From contig NZ_JAFIWC010000028.1 of the NCBI RefSeq assembly GCF_017163755.1, forward strand, positions 1 through 64,000: a stretch of 64,000 nucleotides of DNA, read 5' to 3'. Below, one piece after another: positions 27,340 through 38,152 of the stretch. The notes below the pieces were generated by a model. That model worked only from the letters and a program-made list of their open reading frames with translations, did no database searches and was not told the DNA's origin. This DNA comes from Xanthomonas sp. Its GTDB lineage: Bacteria; Pseudomonadota; Gammaproteobacteria; Xanthomonadales; Xanthomonadaceae. The position numbers and the translations under genes were made by a program. The stretch's first letter is position 1; every line of letters starts with the position of its first letter.

Positions 27340-28174
27340 CCGCCGATTGTCGCCGATCGTCGCCGCGGGCGGAAATCGCCCACCGCCCACCGCCGGCGCG
27401 AGGTCGGCGGCGGGCGGCTCGCCCAGTCCGGCTGCCTGCCGCATGCGGCCGTCAAGTAGGGAATTCCCCACACCCCCCCGGGAAAGTCCCCGATAGGCAA
27501 GTCGGGGATCGGCACCGAAAATGAACGAGCCAGCCGCAGCACCCTAAGGTCCTACTCCCCAAGAGGCCATCCCCAAGGGAGCTCATGCTGCGGGACGCTG
27601 AGCACGTCCGTTCGCTGGCACCTACGCCCCACGCCTCCCGCCTGCCTCCCGGCAGGACGGGAGGGTCGTGTCCGCAGTGCGCGCCGTGGCGAGCGGGCGC
27701 GCACCTGCATGGAAAATGGAATCCCGACCCGTACCGGCAGCCACGACAACCCGCGAGGGGCATTTCAGCTCAGGACGCTACGGGGAGCTGATCGTCCGAA
27801 GACCATCCGAACCTTCCGAGCCCGCGCAAGCAATCGCCCGCCCCGTGGGAGCCGCTTCGATCGCGAGCAGAAGCCATGCTTGCAACGGCGTCGAGCCCGC
27901 CGGGCCGACGCAGGTCTTGCGGGAGCGACTTCAGTCGCGACGAACGAAGCGGTGGCGGTAACGGCACCGGGCGCTGGCCGGGCCCTGATGGCCCAGGGCA
28001 ACTCGCCGCCCTCGCATAGCGCCTTCGCCAGCAGCTTCTGCAGACCTCACGCCCAGGCAAGCATGCCGCGCCATTGCGCGGTGGCGCCTGTGGGCATTGC
28101 GCCCGGCATCGCCGCTGGCGCCCCCTGCCGGGCGCGAGCGCCGCAGCGATGCGGCGCCCGAAATGCCGGCGGCG
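27340..28174. other. Long intergenic region with repeats
   Basis: 835 bp between mpl and adk without a credible gene; short open frames here lack domains and overlap repeats. It holds a TCCCCGA/TCGGGGA hairpin at 27487-27508 and two degenerate copies of the GGAGCGGCTTCAGCCGCGAC family (27845-27867 and 27917-27943). It also supplies the mpl promoter (minus strand). Confidence 0.55.
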
Positions 28175-28738
28175 TCAGCCGCCGATCGCGGCGCTGATGC
28201 GCGCCAGCACGTCGTCCTGCGAACCCACGCCGTCCACCCGCGCCAGGGTGCCGCGCTTGTCGTAGAAGCCGATCACCGGCGCGGTGGAGTCGTTGTACAC
28301 CTGCAGGCGCTTGCGCACCGATTCGGGGTTATCGTCTTCGCGGCCTTCGGCCTTGGCGCGGCCGGCGATGCGCTCGACCAGCAGCTCGGTGGGCACGTCC
28401 AGCTGCACCACCGCGTTCAGCGGCTGGCCGAGCTTGGCCAGCAGTTCGTCCAGCGCCGAGGCCTGCGCCAGGTTGCGCGGGTAGCCGTCGAGGATGAAAC
28501 CGTTGCCGACGTCCTCGCGGCCGAGCCGCGATTCCAGCATGCCGAGCAGGATGTCGTCGGAAACCAGGTCGCCGCGCGCCATCACTTCCTTGGCCTGCAC
28601 CCCCAGCGGGGTGCCAGCCGCGACCTCCGCGCGGAGCAAGTCGCCGGTGGAGATGTGCGGAATCTTCAGCGTGTCCTTCAGGCGGGCCGCCTGCGTACCC
28701 TTGCCCGATCCGGGCGGTCCCAACAGAACCAATCGCAT
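28175..28738 (-). CDS. adk: Adenylate kinase (short form)
   Basis: A 187-aa nucleotide kinase interconverting ATP+AMP and 2 ADP. It has the P-loop LLGPPGSGKGTQ, the AMP-site ISTGDLLR, GFILDGYPRN, and a compact LID (RIAGRAKAEGREDDNPESV) instead of the zinc-type long LID of E. coli Adk, which matches the short xanthomonad form. ATG at 28738 with AGGAG upstream. It is divergent from pfp with 144 bp between starts; both act on phosphoryl and adenylate economy. Confidence 0.96.
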   Translation of the reverse strand: MRLVLLGPPGSGKGTQAARLKDTLKIPHISTGDLLRAEVAAGTPLGVQAKEVMARGDLVSDDILLGMLESRLGREDVGNGFILDGYPRNLAQASALDELLAKLGQPLNAVVQLDVPTELLVERIAGRAKAEGREDDNPESVRKRLQVYNDSTAPVIGFYDKRGTLARVDGVGSQDDVLARISAAIGG

Positions 28739-28882
28739 CAACCTGACTCCTAGAGAAAAGTACCGTGCGCGGCCGGCGGCGTTAGACTCCGGAGCCACGC
28801 CTGCGCTGCGCCGCAAGACGCGCAGCTTACCGCATCCGGGTAATGTCCCGGCAATGTCCCCACCCAGGAGCGAGCCCAGACC

Positions 28883-30142
28883 ATGGCCCAAGGCACCCTG
28901 CTGTACGCCCAGTCCGGCGGCGTCACCGCCGTCATCAACGCCAGCGCCGCCGCCGTGATCGGCGAGGCCCGCGCGCGCAAGGTCAAGGTGCTTGCCGCGC
29001 GCAACGGCATCCTCGGCGCGCTGCGCGAGGACCTGATCGACACCTCGAAGGAATCGGCGGCGGCGATCCGTGCCCTGGCGCACACGCCCGGCGGCGCGTT
29101 CGGCTCGTGCCGCTACAAGCTCAAGTCGCTGGACGCCGACCGCGCCAAGTACGAGCGCCTGCTGGAGGTGTTCAAGGCGCACGACGTGCGCTACTTCCTC
29201 TACAACGGCGGCAACGATTCGGCCGACACCGCGTGGAAGGTGTCGCAGCTGGCCGAGGCCTTCGGCTATCCGCTGCATTGCATCGGCGTGCCCAAGACCA
29301 TCGACAACGACCTGGCGGTCACCGACACCTGCCCCGGCTTCGGCTCGGCCGCCAAGTACACCGCGGTGGCGGTGCGCGAAGCGGCGCTGGACGTGGCGGC
29401 GATGGCCGAGACCTCGACCAAGGTATTTGTCTACGAGGCGATGGGCCGTCACGCCGGTTGGCTGGCCGCGGCGGCCGGGCTGGCCGCGCAGTCGCCCGAC
29501 GACGCGCCGCAGATCATCTTGTTCCCCGAGCGCGCCTACGACGAGGCCGCGTTCCTGGCGCAGGTGCGCAAGGTGGTGGACAAGGTCGGCTGGTGCGTGG
29601 TGGTGGCCAGCGAAGGCATCCAGACCGCCGACGGGCGCTTCGTCGCCGACGCCGGCGGCGGCACCGACGCATTCGGCCACAGCCAGCTCGGCGGCGTGGC
29701 CTCCTACCTGGCCGGCAAGGTCAAGGCGGAACTCGGCTACAAGGTGCACTGGACCTTGCCCGACTACCTGCAGCGTTCGGCCCGCCATATCGCGTCCAAG
29801 ACCGATTGGGACCAGGCGCAGGCCGCCGGCAAGGCCGCGGTGCAGTTCGCGCTGAAGGGCATGAACGCGGTGATGCCGGTGATCGTGCGCAGCAGCGATG
29901 CGCCCTACCGCTGGAAGATCGAGGCCGCGCCGCTGAGCAAGATCGCCAACCACGAGAAGAAGATGCCACCGGCGTTCCTGCGCAAGGACGGCTTCGGCAT
30001 CACCGACAAGGCGCGCCGCTACCTGCAGCCGCTGATCCGCGGCGAGGCCTATCCGCCCTACGACCGCAACGACGGCCTGCCGAAGTACGTGGCGCTCAAG
30101 AACGTGGCGGTGAAGAGGAAGCTGGCGGCCTGGGAAGGCTAA
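28883..30142 (+). CDS. pfp: Pyrophosphate-dependent 6-phosphofructokinase
   Basis: A 419-aa PFK-family enzyme that phosphorylates fructose-6-phosphate with PPi instead of ATP, reversibly. Visible are YNGGNDSADTAWKV, the catalytic GVPKTIDND (lysine typical of PPi enzymes), MGRHAGWLAAAAGLA and HIASKTDWDQA. Xanthomonads lack ATP-PFK and use this enzyme (characterised in X. campestris). hppA and ppa, which set the PPi level, lie 5 and 10 kb downstream. AGGAG is about 13 bases before the ATG. The product is full length. Confidence 0.95.
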   Translation: MAQGTLLYAQSGGVTAVINASAAAVIGEARARKVKVLAARNGILGALREDLIDTSKESAAAIRALAHTPGGAFGSCRYKLKSLDADRAKYERLLEVFKAHDVRYFLYNGGNDSADTAWKVSQLAEAFGYPLHCIGVPKTIDNDLAVTDTCPGFGSAAKYTAVAVREAALDVAAMAETSTKVFVYEAMGRHAGWLAAAAGLAAQSPDDAPQIILFPERAYDEAAFLAQVRKVVDKVGWCVVVASEGIQTADGRFVADAGGGTDAFGHSQLGGVASYLAGKVKAELGYKVHWTLPDYLQRSARHIASKTDWDQAQAAGKAAVQFALKGMNAVMPVIVRSSDAPYRWKIEAAPLSKIANHEKKMPPAFLRKDGFGITDKARRYLQPLIRGEAYPPYDRNDGLPKYVALKNVAVKRKLAAWEG

Positions 30143-30417
30143 GCGGGGCCGGCGGACCATGATAAAATCCGCCAGGCTGCGGTGGGGGGACGCGAAAGCC
30201 TGCCCGGCCGGAAGACGGCAAGAATGGCATTTCGGTGCGCGCACGCACCGAAGCGGGACATGCCCTTCCAAGAACGGCGCTGACAATTGCCTGGCGACAG
30301 TGCAGGACAATAATCGCCACGCAAGAAAAACCGTACGGAAACCCAGTCAGACGTCCCGGCATTTACCGGGACACTTCAATTGCAAATAGCCAATTCGTCT
30401 ATCAAGGAAGTTAATTG

Positions 30418-31218
30418 ATGAAGCGCCAATATATAGTTTCCGCTTTACTGCTTCTCACCGCAGCGCCGGTCTTCGCCGCAACCTGCGAAGCGAACTTCGA
30501 GAAGAAGGGCAATCCTTTCATCGGCACCAGTTATTCGACCTCGGTCAGCCTGCCCAACCTGACCGTGAAAAGCGCAATCGGCCAGATGCACGTGATTGCC
30601 AAGCAGGCCAATATGGACATCCTCAGCGAAGACGCCGATGCCGGCTCCATGTTGATTGAAGAACCCCAGACGTTGTCACACAAGCCGATTCCGATGATCA
30701 TCTCGGCCAGCGTCGAGAATGGCGAAGGCAAGGTTGGAATGCTGGTCAAGCTCAACAAGGGCGCCATGGCATCTTCTGACAACATCCGCAGCGAGATGTG
30801 CAAGTTGCTCAACCAAGTCAAGCCTGGCACCGAAGGCGAAAAGTTCGCCAAGAAGACGCTGGATGCCGCTCCCGTCGAAATCGGCGCGGACAAGTTCGGA
30901 TTCATGTTACGCAATCAAGCCAAGGAAAGCCCGGCCGCGATCGAAGCACGCTACAAGGACAAGGTCTATCGCATTACCGGCAAGATCAACAGCTCGGGCG
31001 TACTCAAGAGCGGCGGCACATACAACGTCGGATTCGATATCTTCACTCCAGAAGACGAGCGCTACGATAAAGTCGCCATCATCTGCTCGTTCGCCGCGAA
31101 TCAAGCCGCCTATGCACTCGCGCTGCGCCCGGGAGAAAAAGTGACGCTCACCGGCGTCGTCGAACATTACGAACAACTCGGCCAAGCGCTCTGGCTGCGC
31201 GACTGCCGCGGCAACTGA
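30418..31218 (+). CDS. Secreted protein of unknown function, OB-like C-terminal domain
   Basis: 266 aa with a clear Sec signal (MKRQYIVSALLLLTAAPVFA, cleaved before ATCEAN). The mature part has an alpha/beta N-terminal half and a C-terminal half (from about residue 175, YKDKVYRITGKINSSG to LTGVVEHYEQLGQALWLRDC) that looks like the tRNA_anti-like OB-fold found in secreted bacterial proteins. Three Cys in the mature chain could pair. ATG at 30418 follows AAGGAAG; the TTG one codon earlier is less likely. A GTCCCGG/CCGGGAC hairpin lies in the leader at 30353-30372. Base composition is visibly AT-richer than in its neighbours. Function not recognised. Confidence 0.72.
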   Translation: MKRQYIVSALLLLTAAPVFAATCEANFEKKGNPFIGTSYSTSVSLPNLTVKSAIGQMHVIAKQANMDILSEDADAGSMLIEEPQTLSHKPIPMIISASVENGEGKVGMLVKLNKGAMASSDNIRSEMCKLLNQVKPGTEGEKFAKKTLDAAPVEIGADKFGFMLRNQAKESPAAIEARYKDKVYRITGKINSSGVLKSGGTYNVGFDIFTPEDERYDKVAIICSFAANQAAYALALRPGEKVTLTGVVEHYEQLGQALWLRDCRGN

Positions 31219-31308
31219 TCGTATGGCCCCCGTCCTTCCGAACGAAATAACCCGGCGCTTTCCCCGATTGTTCGCCTGAGCATTTGAGTCCCCGCCGGCG
31301 TTCCCGAG

Positions 31309-31338
31309 AATCCGATGCCATGAACGTGGCATCGGATT
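31309..31338 (+). terminator. Rho-independent terminator
   Basis: Perfect stem AATCCGATGCCA / TGGCATCGGATT with a 6-nt loop, the 3' arm running into six T residues (to 31342). It ends transcription of the secreted-protein gene about 90 nt upstream. Confidence 0.88.
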
Positions 31339-31342
31339 TTTT

Positions 31343-31791
31343 GTGCCCGCACATCGGCGCGTACCCGATCTGCGTGTGGCTTCCTGGCCCTCGGCCTGGA
31401 GGCGACTTCGTTCGGAACACCGAACGAAATAGGGCGAGAACGCCGGCACCTTCTCCCGAACCAAACATCCGAAGACGCGTCCCGAATCGTGTCGGAGCGG
31501 CGCTCGCTGCACGACGATAAGCATCAATATCGGCAATACAAGGGCGGCGAAGACTTCGAAGTTCGCTCCCGGTCCGGATCGTGACCGGTCGGCCGATGGA
31601 AACGGTATCGGGGCCACCGGATTTCGCCTTACCCGCCAGCGGCGCGCTATCTGCAGGCCTTGCGGACTCGGGATCGGGATTCAGCGCGCCGTTGGTCGTG
31701 GTCGAGAACAGTGGCGCGTTTTTTGGACACGCTCGATCGCGCGCGCCGTCGCGCCATGACATGACGCGGCGGAGCGGCGGGCAGTGCGCAC
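31343..31791. other. Intergenic region before the tetR gene
   Basis: About 450 bp between the terminator and the end of tetR. The open frames here show no domain, no SD and ordinary shadow composition. No repeat recognised. Confidence 0.4.
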
Positions 31792-32367
31792 TCACCCTGG
31801 CCGGCGCAACAGCTTCTTCAGGCCGCCCTGGACGATCTCGGCGAACGCTTTCGGTTCCCCGTAGGCGCGCGCGGTGAGCATCGCGCCGTAGACCGTGGAC
31901 ATGAACGACTCCGCCTCCAGGCGGGCGGAGCCTTGCAGCTCGAACAGCCCCAGCTGCGCGCCACGGGTCAGCACGGTCTCCAGCCAGTTCGACAGGTCGC
32001 GGAAGTGCGCGCGCACGTGCTCGGCCAGATCGGCAGGCAGGGTGGGCAACTCGCTGGCGAGCATGCCGGCGACGCAGAACGGGGCAGACGCATCGGCAAT
32101 GCACCTCTCCCAATAACCGGTGTAGAAGCGCAGCTGTTCTTCCGGATCGAAGACGCCGCTGTCGAGCGACCGCGTCTGCGCCACGATCAGCGCGCGCGAC
32201 TCCTCCACCACCGCGCGGGCGAGATCGGCCTTGGCGGGGAAGTGATGATGGATGCTCGCCTTGCGCACCTGCACCTGTTCGGCGACGTCGGCGTAGCTGA
32301 AGCCGTTGTAGCCCCGCGTCTGGATCAAGTAGCGCGCCGAATCGATGAGCTTCTGCTGCGTGTTCAT
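31792..32367 (-). CDS. TetR/AcrR-family repressor
   Basis: A 191-aa regulator. The N-terminal TetR helix-turn-helix is clear: KLIDSARYLIQTRGYNGFSY followed by VQVRKASIHHHFPAKADL (residues about 8-52). The remaining helical domain should bind an unknown small ligand and dimerise. The ATG at 32367 is chosen because the HTH begins right after it; the frame extends to 32445 without homology. It is divergent from a small membrane protein, with two copies of a CTACCTACT-type site in the 138-bp gap, so it probably represses itself and that gene. Confidence 0.9.
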   Translation of the reverse strand: MNTQQKLIDSARYLIQTRGYNGFSYADVAEQVQVRKASIHHHFPAKADLARAVVEESRALIVAQTRSLDSGVFDPEEQLRFYTGYWERCIADASAPFCVAGMLASELPTLPADLAEHVRAHFRDLSNWLETVLTRGAQLGLFELQGSARLEAESFMSTVYGAMLTARAYGEPKAFAEIVQGGLKKLLRRPG

Positions 32368-32385
32368 GGCACGAATTTTACCAGC

Positions 32386-32479
32386 CAGTAGGTAGCCACA
32401 CGGAAGCGGTGCCGTTCTGGAACCTTCCATCCCGGCCCCGACCAACCGACGCTTGACGGTTTACCTACCTACTAGTAGG
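32386..32479. promoter_or_regulatory. Paired candidate TetR operators
   Basis: CAGTAGGTAG at 32386-32395 is the inverted match (9 of 10) of CTACCTACTA at 32465-32474. The latter overlaps a perfect 12-bp palindrome CCTACTAGTAGG at 32468-32479. They flank the divergent starts at 32367 and 32506, as expected for operators of the adjacent TetR protein. Confidence 0.6.
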
Positions 32480-32505
32480 GTGACACCTCTTTCGAGGACC
32501 CACCC

Positions 32506-33042
32506 ATGAACTCTTTGCGAAATTTCTATCTGCTGCGCGCCGGGGTCGCCTTTGCCTGGGTTGCCGCGGTCGTCGTGTCCGCGCCGGCACCTGCGCTGGT
32601 CGCCGGTGCGCTTCTGGTGCTCTACCCGGCCTGGGACGCGATCGCGAACGTGGTCGATGCGCGGCGCAGCGGCGGCCTGCAGGCCAACCCCGGGCAGACG
32701 TTCAACGCGCTGGTCAGCGTCCTCACCGCAGTCGCCATGGCCGGCGCGTTCGCCATGCGCGGCAATGCCGGCGGCGTGCTGGTCTTCGGCGCATGGGCGC
32801 TGCTGGCCGGGATATTCCAGCTCGCCGTCGGCATCCGCCGGCGCAAGCTCGGTGGCCAGGTCTTCATGATCATCAGCGGCGCACAGTCGGCGCTTGCCGG
32901 CGGCGTCTTCGTCGTCCAGTCGTTCGGCACGGCGCCCGGACTCGTCCAACTCGCACCCTACGCCGCGTTCGGCGGCCTCTACTTCCTCCTCTCGGCGCTG
33001 TGGCTGACCTTCCGCAAGCCGCGTCCGGCGTCCTCCGCTTGA
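32506..33042 (+). CDS. Small polytopic membrane protein (DUF308-like)
   Basis: 178 aa with about six hydrophobic segments and positively charged loops (RRRK after the fourth segment, RKPRP at the end). The pattern and length resemble DUF308/HdeD-like membrane proteins, whose function is unclear (acid or envelope stress in E. coli HdeD). GAGGA precedes the ATG. It is divergent from tetR and lies next to the palindromic operator at 32468-32479, so it is the probable regulated target. No enzymatic motif seen. Confidence 0.75.
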   Translation: MNSLRNFYLLRAGVAFAWVAAVVVSAPAPALVAGALLVLYPAWDAIANVVDARRSGGLQANPGQTFNALVSVLTAVAMAGAFAMRGNAGGVLVFGAWALLAGIFQLAVGIRRRKLGGQVFMIISGAQSALAGGVFVVQSFGTAPGLVQLAPYAAFGGLYFLLSALWLTFRKPRPASSA

Positions 33043-33555
33043 GCGCACCTGGTGAGGAAGATCTTCTGCCGAGCCGTATCCCATCGCGGGAAGACCAAAG
33101 GCGGCGGCAGCACCACGACTACGCGGCTGCTCGAGGCAGATGGGCGCTGGCTCGCGCACTCGGCAACTGAAGCTCACTGCGAATGCCGCGCTCGTCTGCC
33201 CGTCCGGACGCAGACATCGTGCCGCGCCGGCGCAGCGCGTCGACCTGCGGACGCAATGGCAAGCGCCGGCAGTTGCAAGGCCGTAGAGGATGGCGGTTCG
33301 ATCTGGTCGAGAATGGCAGTTCGATCTGCCTGCACGACGCTGGACGGCCAGAGGCGCAAGCGTCTGGCGCGCGCATCGCCACGTGTCTACAGCAACTGCG
33401 AACGTCCCAAGTACCATCGAATGACCACGGACTCCGGCATCGTCCGCCGCTGAGTTCTCATGCGCGGCCGCAGGCACGCACGGCCCGCCTGTGTCAGCTG
33501 TGCATGGCACCCGACGCGCATATGCCGGCGTCGCAACGCGCCCGCATGCGTCGGT
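33043..33555. other. Intergenic region
   Basis: 513 bp between convergent genes. Several open frames on both strands lack domains. A 15-nt near-repeat (TGGCGGTTCGATCTG at 33291 and TGGCAGTTCGATCTG at 33314) is the only structure noticed. Confidence 0.35.
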
Positions 33556-34095
33556 TCAATGGCAGGCGCTGCCTTCCATCGTCATCTGCGCGGTGAACAG
33601 CGTCACCTGCGGGATCTTGCCGGCCGCCGCCTGCTTCTTCGCCTCTTCGAGATAGATCCGCGACTGCCCCTGGCCGTCGAGTTCGGGCTTGCTCGCCACC
33701 GGCTTGCGCCACACCCGCACCACCGCCTGCTGCGACGGGCACGCGGCGCTGGGTACGCGGATCAGGTCGTTGAACTTCCAGCCCGCCGCTTCGCTGGGCT
33801 TGGCCTGGGCGAAGTCGACCAGCTTGGCGCGCGGCTGGCAGGTGGGACTGGTGCGCACCGCCGAGAACGAATACGGCTTGGCGGCATCGCCGGTATAGAC
33901 GCCTTCGAAGCGCACGCAGGCCTCGGGGATCTGCCGGATCGTATGCACCACGCCCACCGCCTGCGCGGTGCCGGCCGGCCGCTGCAGTTCCGGCACCGGG
34001 TCGGCCGCCAGTGCCGGCCACGGCGCACAGGCCAGCGCGCTCCACGCCAGCGTCGAGATCCAACGGCGCGCGCGAGATGAAGTCGTCGATTGCAT
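33556..34095 (-). CDS. Secreted protein of unknown function
   Basis: 179 aa with a Sec signal (RRWISTLAWSALACAPWPALA, cut after ALA). The mature domain is about 150 residues with four Cys and a VRFEGVYTGDAAKPYSFSAV element. No family is recognised with confidence; the pattern is that of small periplasmic proteins common in Xanthomonas. Start at 34095 with GGGAG upstream. It is flanked by long intergenic DNA on both sides and is probably monocistronic. Confidence 0.65.
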   Translation of the reverse strand: MQSTTSSRARRWISTLAWSALACAPWPALAADPVPELQRPAGTAQAVGVVHTIRQIPEACVRFEGVYTGDAAKPYSFSAVRTSPTCQPRAKLVDFAQAKPSEAAGWKFNDLIRVPSAACPSQQAVVRVWRKPVASKPELDGQGQSRIYLEEAKKQAAAGKIPQVTLFTAQMTMEGSACH

Positions 34096-34863
34096 CGGCC
34101 TGCTCCCTGAGAACCATGCGCCAAGCTGGCATGCGCCGACTGAACCGTGGCCTAGGGCCTGTTGACGCTCGGGAGAGGCAACCGTGCCTGCACGTGCTGC
34201 ATAGGGAGGATGAGAAACTCATCTCGATAAGCGATCGCTCGACGTCGTCACGCGCGCGCTAAGCGACAACATCCTTCGCCCCCGGCGGCCGCATACGGCT
34301 TGGCGAGACGGCCAGATGCCGCGGCACCATGATCGCCTGGATGCCGGGCGCGGCAACCCGACTGTCTCAACAGAGGCAACCGGGTCGGACGCGCAAGTCG
34401 CCAATCCCGACCCCAACAGACGCGGCTGCAACTCGTCATCTTTCGCAGGCCGCGGCGTTCCTGATGACGCAGCCGGCCCGGGCGCACGCTGCGCAGGCCG
34501 CGGACCAGCGGTAAACGGACCGGGCCGCGGCATCGGGATCGACGCCAACACTGGACGATGGATGCAGCTGCGACAGCGATGCTGCGACGCGGGGCGACCC
34601 GGCGTGCTCGTGCTTCCGAATCCTGATCGCGGTGCAGCGCAACAGCGGCGCGCTGGTCGGCACGGATGACACGCCTGCGCGGATCGTGGCTGGCGATAGC
34701 CCGGACGCGGGCGCATACTCGGGCCGTTACAGGCAAGGTCGAACATCGCGATGCGCACCACCGGCCCTGCTGACGGCCGCGGAGCCGTTCCATGCTTCAG
34801 GCTCTTCCGGTGTGACTCCCCTGCTCGTCCGCCTGGACGACATCCACATCCTTGGGAGGGGTC
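34096..34863. other. Long intergenic region upstream of hppA
   Basis: 768 bp without a convincing gene. It contains the second copy of the short dispersed repeat (34154-34179) and ends with a strong SD (GGGAGGGG) for hppA. Open frames here are shadows of a GC-rich composition. Confidence 0.4.
34154..34179. repeat. Short dispersed repeat, copy 2
   Basis: AGGGCCTGTTGACGCT followed by CGGGAGAGGC, matching the element overlapping the thiE stop (1181-1208) at most positions with a 2-nt deletion. Confidence 0.4.
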
Positions 34864-36891
<2,028 letters not shown>

Positions 36892-37349
36892 CCTTGGACC
36901 TAAATCCGTGTCTGCGCGGCCTGGCCCGCGCAGGCGCGATTGCATGAGGCGCCCCACCCGTCACACCCGCCGCACGACGCCATGCATCGTGCAGCCGTTC
37001 ACTAGAGCTCGCAGGCCAACCTAATCCCTACATTGAGCGTGGATGCCAAGCCAGAGCCGACAGCCAATCTCCCGCCAGCATCTGCTAGCTATCGGCATCC
37101 ACGTTGCCGATGTGCGCCCCTGAATTAGAAACAGCGAAGTTTCTGAATGAATCACCAGCCTACGATGCGATCCGATGCGATCATCGCGAACAGTTGAATG
37201 AAGCACTCACGGAAAACGCAGTGACACGGCGAATGCGGAGGCGCAAAAGCAAGGTTAAGAACAAGCAGCGATAGCAACGCCCAACTCAGCAGCGAGCAAC
37301 CAGGGGGAGGTACTCCTCCCCCTTTTTCAAACAAGACCATAATTTTTTA
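36892..37349. other. Intergenic region, start of AT-richer patch
   Basis: 458 bp, visibly less GC-rich than the flanks. It holds an inverted repeat CGTGGATGCC / GGCATCCACG (37038-37047 and 37094-37103) and the terminator at 37304-37328. A 62-codon minus-strand frame (37152-37340) with one hydrophobic segment overlaps the terminator and has no SD; not called. Confidence 0.45.
37304..37328 (+). terminator. Strong hairpin followed by T5
   Basis: Perfect 8-bp stem GGGGGAGG / CCTCCCCC with a TACT loop and TTTTT after it on the plus strand. It would close plus-strand transcripts (from the hppA side). On the minus strand the same hairpin lies about 25 nt beyond the Cys-rich peptide stop but without a T tract. 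Confidence 0.7.
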
Positions 37350-37556
37350 CTAGGGTACCTGACAGCAGTATATGCACAGACCACTTAGCTGATCGATCTT
37401 GCCACCTGCAATCGCGTTACACCCCAGGCAAAGCTCGCACCCGTTGGCCAATTGCTTGGGTTTCTGGTTTACATCAAAAGCTTGCGCTGACCCAAAGGCC
37501 AAGCAAGTTACAACAGCGCACCCGAAGAAAAACTTACCCACGCTTCGCAGTCTCAT
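37350..37556 (-). CDS. Small secreted six-cysteine peptide
   Basis: 68 aa, not recognised. A signal peptide (GKFFFGCAVVTCLAFGSAQA, cut after residue 26) releases a 42-residue mature peptide. It holds six Cys arranged C40xxC43xxC46 and C61xxC64C65 (NGCELCLGCNAI and LCIYCCQVP). Its ATG overlaps the stop of the upstream thioredoxin-like gene by one base (TAATG) with GGAGG inside that gene, so the two are translationally coupled. The spacing could suit three disulfides or a metal site. The peptide may be the substrate of the neighbouring redox protein. Lower GC than the core genome suggests acquisition. Confidence 0.75.
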   Translation of the reverse strand: MRLRSVGKFFFGCAVVTCLAFGSAQAFDVNQKPKQLANGCELCLGCNAIAGGKIDQLSGLCIYCCQVP

Positions 37557-38152
37557 TATTCCTCCAATGCTTTCGTACTCGGACCAACAATCTCCTTTTG
37601 CCGGGACGAGAGAATTACTCCAAACGCGTCCTTGTCGGAGTAGATTCGACCCACGTGGACACGCTCAACCCGACCACCTCGGGATAGAACAACCAACGTC
37701 GGACTCATTCGAAACTGGATCAACCCCTGATCACGTCTGTTCGGAATTGAAACGACGGGAAAGTCAAGGTCATTTGACTTCAGAAATTTCCTGACCCCCC
37801 CAATATCCACTTCCGGCGTAACCCCAATGAACTGGATGCCATCACGCTTGAGCACCCTGGATATCTCACGAATAAACGGAATTGATGCAATACAGTGCGC
37901 ACACTGCGTCGTGAAGTAGAGTAGAACCTGACGTTCATTTTTGACGTCGGCAATAGTCAAGTAATCCCCGTTGAGGTCCTTCAATGCCATTGACGGCAGC
38001 CAATCGCCTATTTTTAAATAGTACTGTTCCCGCGCGAGCTTAGCGTTCTGCTCCGCGAGCTCCTTTTTCTGAAGAGCCAAAATGAGCACAAGAACTGCCG
38101 ACACGGCAAGCCCGACGTAAAAGAATTTACCCATCACTCCCTCGCGGCGCAT
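37556..38152 (-). CDS. Membrane-anchored thioredoxin-like (TlpA/AhpC-TSA-type) protein
   Basis: 198 aa. One N-terminal membrane anchor (GKFFYVGLAVSAVLVLILAL) and a short coiled-coil-like stalk (QKKELAEQNAKLAREQYY) lead into a periplasmic thioredoxin-fold domain starting with LKIGDWLPSMALKDLNGDYL. The active site is TTQCAHC (Cys84, Cys87), and the cis-Pro loop reads RMSPTLVVL. Two starts have good SDs: ATG 38152 (AAGGAG) and ATG 38134 (GAGGGAG); the first is listed. The next gene, overlapping by one base, encodes a six-cysteine secreted peptide, so a dedicated disulfide or metal-insertion role is plausible. The frame is AT-rich for this genome. Confidence 0.85.
   Translation of the reverse strand: MRREGVMGKFFYVGLAVSAVLVLILALQKKELAEQNAKLAREQYYLKIGDWLPSMALKDLNGDYLTIADVKNERQVLLYFTTQCAHCIASIPFIREISRVLKRDGIQFIGVTPEVDIGGVRKFLKSNDLDFPVVSIPNRRDQGLIQFRMSPTLVVLSRGGRVERVHVGRIYSDKDAFGVILSSRQKEIVGPSTKALEE

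Noticed and set aside
33052-33453. 133-codon plus-strand frame after the DUF308-like gene
   Set aside because: No domain, no convincing start context, Arg/Ser/Thr-rich composition typical of shadows.
37152-37340. 62-codon minus-strand frame after the Cys-rich peptide, with one hydrophobic segment
   Set aside because: No SD, start adjacent to and reading through a perfect terminator hairpin.
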